Shown one piece after another: positions 14,401-26,400 of a stretch of DNA of 64,000 nucleotides. Source of the DNA: Hanleya hanleyi (lineage: Eukaryota > Mollusca > Polyplacophora > Lepidopleurida > Hanleyidae); the NCBI GenBank assembly GCA_036873755.1, contig JAVTVY010018746.1:1-64000 (forward strand), given 5' to 3'. Below the pieces are notes generated by a model. That model did not search any database. It was not told the DNA's origin and was given only the letters and a program-made list of their open reading frames with translations. A program made the position numbers and the translations under genes. The first letter of the stretch is position 1. Every line of letters starts with the position of its first letter.

Positions 14401-17400
14401 TCTTTGACTCACATTTTGGTATGTAACACATCATGTCCCTCTAATGTATCTACTGGCACAAAAAGGTTATTTTTAAGGATCTCAAATTTTTGGGTCACAG
14501 TGACCTTGACCTTTAATCTTGACCTACATTTTGGTACACGACACATTGTCTTCCCTCAATATCTTAATCATCTTCACAAGTCCAGGTAAATCCTAAATCC
14601 TTGGAGAGGGTTTACCTTGACATTTTTGGTCTTTCGAATGAGTTCTTGAGTCGACGCCTCCATTATACAATCTCGTACATTTCATCCACCGCGCTTGTTT
14701 TGAATAAGCATGTCGGTATCCCAAGCTTGCGGTTTTTGCTTTGACTTCCGATGTTGATTTCAACTTGACATCAAAGCAGTTGAGTCCGCAACAAAATTCA
14801 ATCCTGTCATATCTCATACAATAGCAACGGATTGGCCTAATCAACTGGCTTAGCGCGTTCACTGATTGGGTTGATTTAGAAGAAACCTCTTGATCTATTT
14901 ATATCCAGAACTCATATGGGTAACTAACCAAGCCAGTGTATCGATCCTAACAGATCGATCGAAAATAGCCCATGGGCTTCAATACCCCTCGGCTATCAGT
15001 TATTGTCTACACCCAGCAATCATGCATTGTATAACATCATCAGTGTATTTTTAGAACTAGATAACAAAAATGTGATCTTGTAGGGTTGACTGTAGTTCAG
15101 CTTTTGCCAAGGCCGGAGGTTCTGGTAGAGCATGACCGAATTCTTAGCTCTAAATATACTCTTTTAAAAAGCTTATAATCCAATCAAGTAATTTTATCTT
15201 GGAAATATATATAGATCAAGGTCAGCCATCTTCAAAAAATTTCAAGTCAATTCAATCGCATAGGGAACATGAATTTCGAGATCTTAAACTTAACATATAG
15301 AATTTGACCTTTAAAAAATAGGTCAAGGTCAGTGATATTCTTCATTAGTCTTCAGGTCCAGCCATAAGTGATATAAATTTGTACAATGTAGATATAATCT
15401 TTCATAGAATATTGTACTAAATAGAATCTGACTTGGATAAAATAGGTCAAGGATAAAATAGGTCAAGGTCAGCCATCTTCAGCATACCTTTGGAGCATCA
15501 CCAGATGTACACATGGTATTAATTTGTAAAGCATAGCTATATTTTTCATGTTAGACCATAATAAATAGTATATGACCTATAAAAAATAGGTCAAGGTCAG
15601 TCAACTGGGATAGGCTTCTAGGCCGCCACGAGTTGCATGAGTAATATGAATTTGGAGACCCCAGCTTCAATCCTTCCAAAAATATAGCAAATACTAAAAT
15701 GTGACCTTGATAAAATAGGTCAAGGTCAGTCATCTTCAGTACACCTCTGGTCCTTCACCAGGTGTATACATAGTATCAATTTTGAAACTCTGGATATATT
15801 TCTTCATGTTAGACCATAATAAACCGTATATGACCTTGAAAAAATAGGTCAAGGTCAGTCAACTGGGATAGGCTTCTAGCCAATCACCAGTTACATAAGT
15901 AATTAATGAATTTGGAGACCCTAGCTTCAATCCTTAAAAAAATATCGCAAATACTATAATTCGACCTTGATAAAATAGGTCAAGGTCAGTCACCTTCAGT
16001 ACACCTCTGGACCTTCGCCAGATGTATACATAGTATTAATTTGGAAAGCCTAGCTTTATTTCTTCATCTTATATCACAATAAACAGTATATGACCTATAA
16101 AAAATAGGTCAAGGTCAGTCAACTGGGATAGACTTCTAGTCAATCACGAGTTGCATATATACGGTAATATGAATTTAGAGACATAGCTTCAATTCTTCAA
16201 AAAATATAGCAAATACTAGAATTTGACCTTGATAAAATAGGTCAAGGTCAGTCATTTTTAATAGGCTTCTGACCCTTCACCCAATACATATGTGGTATCA
16301 ATTCACAATGCCTGGCTATAATTCTTCTTGAGATATCGTGTTCACTAGAAAGATGGACAGACAGACAGACAGACAGACGGACAGACGACGCTGACGACGA
16401 CAATACCCTTCGGGCAAAATTTGCCCGAGGGGTAATAAACTGGCTCGCGAGGATGTGTATCAATGGACACAAAAAAAATCATGATTTTTAACAATTTCAT
16501 GATTTTGGGGGTCACAGTGACCTTGACCTTCGGCCTTGACCTACATTTTGGTATGTGACACATCGTGTCCCCCTCATGCATCTACTGACACAAAAAAACT
16601 TATTTTTAATAATTTCCTGCTTTTGGGGTCAGTGACCTTTGACCTTCGACCTTGACCTATATTTTGGTATGCGACACCTCGTTTCCCCCTTTTGAATCCA
16701 CTCATAAAAAATTAGAAATTTTTAATGATTTCCTGATTTTTCCGTCACACTGACCTTTGACCTCTGACCTCGACCTACATTTCGTATGCAACACATCGTT
16801 CTCCCCTAGGGCATCCACTCACCAAAAATTAGAACTGTAGATAGAAAACTGTCAATGATAAATGATTTCCTGATTTTAGGCAACAGTGACCTTTGACCTC
16901 TGACCTCGACCTCAATTTTGGTACGCGACACATCGTCTCTACCTAGCGTATCCACTCACAAAAAATTGCAACTGTGGATAGAAAACTTTCACAGATATAG
17001 ACCGGACACGAACACTTCAGTGATTTCCTGTTTTTTAGGCCAGTGACCTTTGACCTCTGACCTTGACCTTCATTTTGGTATGCGACACATCGTCTCCCCG
17101 TAGGGTATCCACTCACCAAAAATTAGAACTGTAGATGGAAAACTGTCCCAGATATAGACCGGACACGGGGGACGGACAGACGGACACACGGACAGACGGA
17201 CGGAAACCGCCATCACATAATACGTCCGCCTTTTGGCGGGCGTATAAAAACTTGATCGTCACGACAGATGCACAGCTGGCGAATTTATTCCGCCAAAACC
17301 TGTCCAGTCGGGCGTGTCAGCTTAGAAACTACCTGCCCCAGTGCTACATTCACCTGTCTCGGGCAGTCGGGCAGTCTTTAATGTCGAGCACTGCAAGTCT

Positions 17401-20400
17401 ATCTCAAACTTAAAATACTTCTTACCTTGCTCTTTTGGCATAAAGAAGAGCTGAATGAGGATTGCATTTGATAGCTTCTGTAAATAGATTCAACCCCTCC
17501 TCAAAACGATCTGAAATATACAGAAATAAACATACAAATACTGGGACCTGGAGAAAGACATGTGGACTAAATTGCAGGAACACAGTCATCAGCAGGCCTA
17601 CATGCTATATGAAATACTCGCAACTAATTACCCATTCCATTCAGACATGGCAAACCATTCATGCTTTTTATTCTTTTGTATACACAGAGAATAGTGAGAG
17701 TCTCAGCAAAGCTGAAACGAGTAGTTAAATATATTTGAAATTGGAATAGTTAAAAGCTATTCAAATATTCAAGATGGTCGCCAGATAGATGTAGATCCCC
17801 AGCATATTTGCCCTATACAGACATTACAAATCTCATCCACATCTCACGGGACAGGTTCCTGTTCTAGGTTATGGAGACCCGAGTTTGTTACACACTCACA
17901 GTCGCATCCTTACCTATCCAGTCAGGTAGCATCCCTTACTATTTTGATGTCATCGAATGCTCCATGGATTATATTTTCAGAGCAGTAGTCAAAATAGAAG
18001 TTACACTTCATCATCTTCTGAACCAAATGAACCCACCAGCCAGCACACACAGGTAATATAGGGATATCTTTGGAGACTAAATATTGTGTAACCTGTTTAA
18101 ATGATTACTCTACACATCAGACATTGGATTACATATCACATCAGCCAAGCTAAACTCTCAGTCATAATATAGTCTTTGGCTTACTTTCTGTTATATCAGT
18201 GCATTCTTGAATGGTAAACATTGTTATTTGTTCAGCCTTCAAACTTTATGTTAAACTCATTTTCTATGAATCCCTGGGGAATATGAGAACTTATTATCGG
18301 GGACAGCTAATAGTACCTCAGTTCCTCCATGAGGGGTAGAATTTCGACACGAATCCGGGAATCGATTCGCGCAAAGACTCGCACGAATCCAGTTGAATTC
18401 GCGCAATCAAAGCTTAACCTAATCAATGTGGTGACCATTCAGAGAGATTTATTCGATATTTCAAGGAAATTCAAGTCAAATAGCTGACCTGTAGGCCTAA
18501 TCAGAAACCCCCCCCGAGATATCTTTTTGTCTTGCTGCAAAACGGACAGTGGCGGGTCTGCATATGTTTTGATGACGTAACACGCAAACTACACCTCGGA
18601 AACCTCTGCTTCTTTATTTTTTGGAAGCCTTGAATGCTCTCTGTAAAGGTCTCGACTGGCGCGAGTGTGAATGCTAACAAGCGGTCGTCAAACGGAAAGT
18701 ACACGAGCGTGAAAATGAAAACCTGGAACGTTTGGAGTTTATTTAGCAGATAATTTTGATTCGGATTCATTCATAATTAGAATGACAAACAATTTCCCCT
18801 GAGACAGCACATCAGGAGAAGTAGAATTAAGCGGGAAGAAGTTTATGAAAATAAAAATGGATCATTTCTTCAGAGACATTGCCTGCAGGAGACCGGTCAT
18901 GTACAGCAACAACAGTAATGCAGTCAACCCTTTACATTGAGAACACGCATTTCTTTAGAAGTCAGTTTATTTGAGGTCAACATTTTTAATTTAACAGCAC
19001 TGCACTTCTTGCTTATGTCTGTGGCTCTTGACTTTTTGTTGGTAAATTAGATCTTTCACTGTAAAAAACATTGCGGTATGAAATGAAAAATATGTGGGAC
19101 AAAAATATCAGGAATTTCTTTATTTTTTAATGTTTTTGCATATCTGTTATAAATCCATGGCAAACTGTTAGGCCTACTCTTTATAAGGCTCATTAATAAT
19201 AATTGTTTGTTTTACGTTAACATCAACTGCTGGACAGGAAATGGGGCAGGTGGCCGAATTTTATTTATATCTTTTGTCTTGCAACGCAGACAGTCCCAAA
19301 TTATTTGTTTTTCATATGCAATACAAAGATACAAAAAAAATCAGATTCAGAGTATATACATGTATACTTACCACATAGTAAAAATGTTTAGGTTGAATAC
19401 CGCTCATCAATGGAGATAACCAATCACTCACCTGAACTAATTTAAGGCGTGCAATTTTAGATGTGCTAATCCACACTCCTGGGAATAAATAAGGCGATTT
19501 CAATTTTTCCCACTGAGCAGTTCATATCTAGTTGCGCAGTAACCAGCACTGGCAAAAATGGTGACTGGTCACAAAAATGCTGGGTGCGGGAAATTTGGAT
19601 TTTTGGATTCTCGCAAACTAAGCCAATGAGAATTCAACTGGATTGTCACAAAACTTTGCGAAATTCTCCTACAAAGGAGAGGACTTAGGCAGACCCATCA
19701 AGTAAGACAACTTCAATCGGCAACACTTTGTGTGCAATATACTTGGCCCTTTTCACTCCTTGATTGAATGGTTCCCCACATGTAGTCACCTATTGTATGT
19801 GTCTTACATGACGGATTTGCCAGGACTTACTATCACGGACAGCTTTAGTAGCTTCACTCCTCTTTATATCAGCCTCATCCATCCTTTCCTCTGTCACCTC
19901 CATTGATTCATCAATCTCCTCCACAGGTAACTCATCATGATCCACCTCCTCTAATACACCCGAGTTATCCAGCTCTGAAGTTATATAGAAAACATCACTC
20001 GTAATCTCTTATACACACATGCTATACAATAGTACAGGTAACTCGTCATGATCTAGCAAATCTAACACACCTGTGTTATCTAGCTCTGGCGAAACATAAA
20101 GTTCACTCATAACCTCTGATACACGCATGCTCTCTAACTGCAGGGAAATACAGAAACAGTAGAGATAACTCGTTTTACTCCCTCTGTGCTGATAGTTTGA
20201 CAGTTCCAAAGTGGTATCATCACTGTCATGAACATGAATGTGAAGGTATACTTATCATCATCTACATAATTTCAATGATGATACTAGGCTTTCCAACAAT
20301 GATGAAAAGATTTTGCAAAACAATTCCCCATATTCCTATCCCTATGACAGGCAATTGTTGAACTTGTTTTTTTACCAGTACACGTGTACCGATACAGTAC

Positions 20401-23400
20401 AGAGATGGTCAAGACATGCAAGCCGTCCAATTCTGGATAAATACAAGTGTTTTTTAGAGTCCCCAAAATGATGGTTGAAAATGAGGTCATTAGTGTGAAT
20501 GATATACATATATCTAACAAACAAATTGTTATTCTATACATAACTGGTTAGTACCCACCATATACAGAAATATTATATATATTTTTTTGGTTATTGAATT
20601 GTAAATTGTATTTGATTATGTTAATTTTGTTCCCTATGCAACTGGGTGTAACAAAGTCTTGAATCCTGACGTCTATAATTTAGCTTCCTTACTACTTAGA
20701 CCTACTCTGACAGTACAGTAATGTGATCTGATTGTCTCTGGTGAGGTAAGCTTACTTTACTGTACTCCTATATATGACTACAAAAAGAAACATTTATCAA
20801 TGATTGTTAAAGTGCTAATGCAGCGAAATTTTTATTAAATAATTTGATTCTCTATTCTTTCGTGATTAATTTGCTATATCCATGAGGAAAATCGGACAAG
20901 GAGAAGTTCTTATTTCAAAAGGAAAAGGGCGTGCTATTGTGCTCTTAAAAGTGCGACCGTTTACATGGCTTTGTTTACAAATATGATGACGTCATAAGTA
21001 TGACAGATCGTCAGCTTGAGTCTGGGCTCTGCATGGCGGACAGTGTTTGGAGGGAGGCAAGCCCGTCCTCGAGGCCAATATGCTGGTTTGTTTAATAAAA
21101 TTTTTGAATTTAATGTTCATCAGGAAATTAAGTATGACAAGGGTTTATTATAAGACATACCTGTGAATGAATACAGACAATTTGTATGGACCTAATGAAG
21201 ATACAAAAAGCCCCGCATCCGCGACCGAGCAAAGCCTACCGTGTGCAACCAGGCTAAATTGAATTCATTGCCATAGAAATGACTTCAAATTCCACTGAGC
21301 AGTTCCATTATAATTTTTATCTGGTCAAATTAATTACCAAGAATCTGTAGTCTATATAAATTTGTTTTGTACGATATTTATAAAATTTATCTGCCAGTGT
21401 CCGCATTTTATTTGCCTACGGTGTATCACTTATCATAACACGGAAGGATTCCCAACTTCAAGAAAATAACGAAGATCGATCTTCATTATCCCCAGATTCT
21501 CAGAGAGATATGCTTTCTTCTTCCCATTACAATCAACTTTAAATTAGATCTAAAAACATAATATTATATGCTCTAAATTGGAATGCCCAAATCTATCACG
21601 ACGTCTGAAGCGGCCCGTCTGAAGTGCTCCCGCCGAGGTCCGCGTGCAAAAACAACAGTCTTCGGTCTTCAATTTCACATTCCGGTTTTCTTGTGCAAAA
21701 AGTGAAGGCTTTATTAAGAATTTCTTCCATTCACTCTAGATCTATATTCTATTTGCATTCCACAATATGATCGGTTATGAAAGCAAATGTAAACTGTTCA
21801 TAAGTTTGTGCGGTATGAGAAAAGAAAAAGCCATTCAAAATTGTTGAATAATATTTTGTTATCAGAATTTATATTTGTCTTATATATTTTTCTGTGCTGT
21901 CGGTAAAATTATCTTGCACCCTTCTCGTTTATTATCACAGACAATTTTTTAGCATTATGTAATTTTTTCAGAATAATGTTGAACTAATTTCATGTTTATT
22001 TTTTATTTCAGATACTCCCGAGAGACTCGTTTTTCAATGTTGTCTTTGTCCTGTTTGTTGTTTTGTTGTTGTTTGAATGTTCTTTAGTTGAAATGTTTGA
22101 AATGTTAGTTTTCTCGGTATGTAAGCTTCAATTTAATATTTTACGTAGTATTCTGAAATTATGTTGGTGCATGGCCTAGAGAAAGCTGAGCTCACTAATC
22201 TTTTCACTTACCCGGTTGCCGGCATGACCGTGTATTCAACATGCAGTTACTCAGACGATACAAACTTTGAAGATTTTTAAAATAATTTCTAATGCCAGGG
22301 GAATATTTTTGATGACAAATAATTGCATAGACAGAGTTTGGAATATATTGTGAGTTTCGACAGCTGATGTGATTTATTATCTGATAAATCCACGAAAACC
22401 CCGTTCCCTCCTATGTGAATCAGATAGTAACTGCATGCATTCGTCCAACTACGGTACTGCCCACGAATTCAGATAAATAAATCATTTTATATGATCATGC
22501 ACGGACACGTGGCCGACTAGATTCTTTCTTTCATTCCTGGCACGTTACCATACGAAGACAGTGATGGATATCAACAGTATTAACTCAACAACAATGTGAA
22601 TTAAGTCTATGGATATTGGCCTTCGCCATATGCTACGCATATATCGCTGGCTTGCAGGTCATACTTATGACGTCACATATACGAAAAACATGGCGACCGT
22701 AAATGTCACACTTTATCTGCTAACCCCCTTGTGTTTCGTAGCAAAATATAATATCTTCCTGTTTAAAACTCTCTGTGAGAATTTTATTAAATTAAAGCAG
22801 AAATCCCAAACAGTAAAATTTCATGATAAAAATGAAATTGACAATTTCGCTGCATTAGCACTTTAAAAACAATGCCAAGTACAAACAGTATTATAACAAC
22901 AATTACCAGGCAAACATGCACATATGTATAGTTCTGTAATGATACTGAAGTTAATCGAGAAAGGCTTAGCAATGTACATGGGACATCTTTCACAGTTTAA
23001 TATCCTAACGTCTGCATCATCTTTTGTCCGATTTATTTTTCCATATCACCCTGCTTCTATCTCAAGTCTGTGTGCGCAAATTCTGAACTTTGTTAAAAAT
23101 TGTCATCATAACATTACACTGAGTGGACACAGTTACTGTTAGCCGGGACGAATATTAAAGGGATATGAATCATACCCCGACATCAAAGGCGCCGCCGCGA
23201 GCTCACGCTGAATGTATGTCTCGCGCGTGAGCCTGGCGAGATTCTGCGAGACATTATATACCGCCATTGTTTTAAACTTCTTTGCATCGCCTAGTTTTCG
23301 TCACAAATTCATTCCAGATTTTACCAGATTTATAAACGTTCTTCTGCAGCAATTGGCATCAGATTATTTGATCGAGACAGGTATTATTTTGAGAGAAGAA

Positions 23401-26400
23401 ACTTTTGAGGGATTTTCATCGAAAAGAAGCATATTTTCATGACAACTTTCGACCGCTCTGCGCTGACGATAACTGAGCGGACGGAGCGGGAAGGAAAAAC
23501 TCATTTTTTTCCATCTTTGTGATCAAACTTCTCATTTATCTCAATCTTTGAAGTATATCTGTGCTAGTTTTTACAAAATATGCAAGCATGTCATTGACAG
23601 TACGCAAAATGTTTTAATTTTCCATTTTTATTTTTGTAAATAATTGCTCGTGAAAATCGTAAAAATGCCATATATCTAGAATTTTGAACAAATCTCACAA
23701 TTCTTGTTAGTTTTTGTGATTGAACTACTCTTTTGGATCATTTGTTTCTTTAGATTTTTTTCTCCGTGCACTAGTTTTGTTTCTTGTCGTTTGCATGATA
23801 TATTCCTTTTGCCACTCGTTAAGCTGTAAAGGAATTTTTTTTGGTCACCAATCTTGACTTAAATTGAGTTGACTGGCGTTCACGTTAATGGAGCCTAGTT
23901 GACAAGCACGTGTATTCGGTCAGCGAAACAGGGCGGGACTCGCAGCGAAGCACACGTGACGGTCTTTTGCGCACAAAAAGCCAATCACTGACGAGGCGTA
24001 CTAATTAACCAATCACTAATCACTCATTAACATATCAATTAGCGAGACAAACCCTAGTTCAAAGACAGGAGCCCTCTATACTCGTCCCAGCTGTTAGTAA
24101 TGAGATTAGACGACTAAATCAGCAGAAAATGGTAAAAGTCAAATTTACCCAGTTCACTCTCTTCACTTTCAGGTTCAGGTTCAGGTTCAGGTTCTGGCTC
24201 TGGCTCTGGTTCTTTGTCATCTTCTTCTTCTTCAGGTTCCTGTACGATAAAGATATGTGTCCTCATCTCACTGAAGTATTGGTTATGGTTACCAGACTTA
24301 ATGTCGATCATTACATTTACTCTTACATTGGCTGTATATACAATGTACATATATATATAAATAAAATAGTTTGACGGTGCAATTAAAATCATGGTGGATT
24401 TACAATTCTCTATCAACTGAATTTGATCTTATTTAAATGAATTCATCAGGGTGAAACTCAAATTAAATGGATAGCAACAGTAATAATTTGATTAGCCTCA
24501 GCTATCCTGCTCAGGTATTTGTTCTTTGCTGTTTAGGATTTTGGCAAGTGGCAGGCATCATGCCATACCAAATTATCGTTTCTTCATTATAAAGTCAGTT
24601 GCACACAAGACAACACCAAGAGAGAAGGTTGGTCATCACAAGGACAATCCAAAGGTCAAGACTGGAAATAGGTACCTGCCAAATTTTAAAATACCCCTGC
24701 AGATCATGATGAACTACTCCAGCTTGAATCTCCATTTACAAAGGTAAAAAGGTCATGGTGCAGAACATTTCCCAAAGTAGGGGTGACAAGTAGTTATGAC
24801 AGGTGCTTATTTCCAGACTTGAAGGTGTAATACCAATGCACCAGGCCATCCTTAAAAATATGTTTGTTGGCTGTAACCCGACCCTACCTCAGGAAGTTGG
24901 GTCGGTAGGTAGGTAATTTTTTTTTTTTTTTTAGATCAGGTTTTCCTTTTGGGGAGGCTGGAAGAGGTTAGTGTGATTTAGTTCAGATACTAAGCAGGTC
25001 ATTTGAAATATTCTTTTTGTCTGGCAGCAAAATTATTTCAGTATAGAAAACTATTTATCTTCAAGGTATAAAGCAAGATATTCTTAAATTCAGGCTTGTG
25101 TACCTGTTTTATTTCTTAGAAGACATCGACATCCTTAAACACATTCTTGACAATGACTTGACAATGACTAGTGACTAGCTGGTCAAAAAAAAAAAATATA
25201 TACCACTACCAGACAAACTTTTGCCAAAATTGTGACAGGAAAGAAAAAAATCCTCTCAGTGTTATACAGAAGGTTGTTCATTATACCATTTGGAGTTGAG
25301 AAAATTACCTCAAATTAATCATTAACATCATTACTGCCCTTCCTCGTCGCAAATTTATGGTGTGCTTTTATTGAATACTTAGGTACTTCCTTTATTCAGA
25401 TTAGAAATACATCGTAATTTAATTTACTGACAACAATGAGGCAAATACTAAGTTTCTAACCTGTGTCTTTTCGTGGAATTTAGTCCGAGGTGGAATTCTG
25501 ACAAGCGTATTTGATGCCGACATCGGAACGTCAAAATTAAGCTGACGGCACCATCTAATTTGTCAAGACCGCTGAAGCCACCGACACTATATCCATGGCT
25601 TCATCGACATAGAGGGTTATAAAGTTTCCGTTAAACAACAAAGCAGTATAGATTTTCTGCATTTAGGCACACTGAAGTCTTCTCGGATAAAAGTAGAAAT
25701 CCAAACATCGTTGTTGTTGTAACATCGTCAGTCTCAGAATCTGTCGATTAACACGGATGTGCATGGTGACAGTTAGCTAATAATATAGCCCTCAAGAGTA
25801 TGAGGGCTATAGGTCGGCCCCAGTCACCTCCAGCGAGGGTTTTAGATAATTTTATTACGAATCACCCACCTCTGAAACTGCTGTACATCTAATCTCTATC
25901 CCCTCCTGCCCACTATTTTAAAATCTTGAGCACTATTGTGAAATAGTAACGAATATATCGCCGTCTGAATTTTCCAGTCGAATTCCACTTTAAATGCGCC
26001 ATGTTAACCATATACAGTGACGTCACCAACATGGCGGCGCAGAGAGTCGAAGTTCACGACTGGAAAATTCAGACGGCGATATATGCGTCACTATTTCACA
26101 ATAGTGCTCAAGATTTTAAAATAGTGGGCAGGAGGGAATAGAGATTAGATGTACGGCAGTTTCAGAGGTGGGTGATTCGTAATAAAATTATCTAAAACCC
26201 TCGCTGGAGGTGACTGGGGCCGACCTATAGCCCTCATACTCTTGAGGGCTATATATTATTTAGCTAGGTGACAGTCCTAAACATGTCTACGTTCCAAGTC
26301 GATTCGCGACAGAGCTCTTTATGGCAGGTTTTAATAACCAACCGTTTTGAAATATTTTTCCCATCCTGTGTTGCTGTTGCCTCTCGATGTGTTTATTGTC

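Larger units (their letters stand above)
13612..17247 (+). mobile_element. Nested element A (AAGAGCCCAAGGGGCTTCAA start)
   Basis: It begins CAAGAGCCCAAGGGGCTTCA, then ATATACGCCCGTATATC, and ends CCTTTTGGCGGGCGTATAAA, giving short inverted ends ATACGCCCG / CGGGCGTAT. Just before the end is a (GACGGACA)-type run. A copy of the same 5' end is at about 31829, and a minus-strand copy ends near 53935. Its middle is split by element B. It carries tandem blocks with TGACCTTTGACCT. No coding domain is seen; the class is unknown to me. Confidence 0.6.
13239..17393. mobile_element. hAT-like element, 4.15 kb, 5-bp target duplication CAAGT
   Basis: The left end CACGGCTCGACGTTAGAT and the inverted right end CAGTGCTCGACATTAAAG match at most positions. 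Both are flanked by CAAGT (13234-13238 and 17394-17398). Subterminal CTTGTCC/CACCTGTC motifs resemble those of the small element at 52567-53444, which has nearly the same termini and also a 5-bp duplication. The interior is almost entirely later insertions (13612-17247), so no transposase is left. Boundaries are seen in sequence; the hAT assignment is by terminal motif. Confidence 0.7.

Noticed and set aside
24129..24374. Plus-strand 81-codon frame with FRFRFR run
   Set aside because: Complement of the ST13 Glu-Pro exon.
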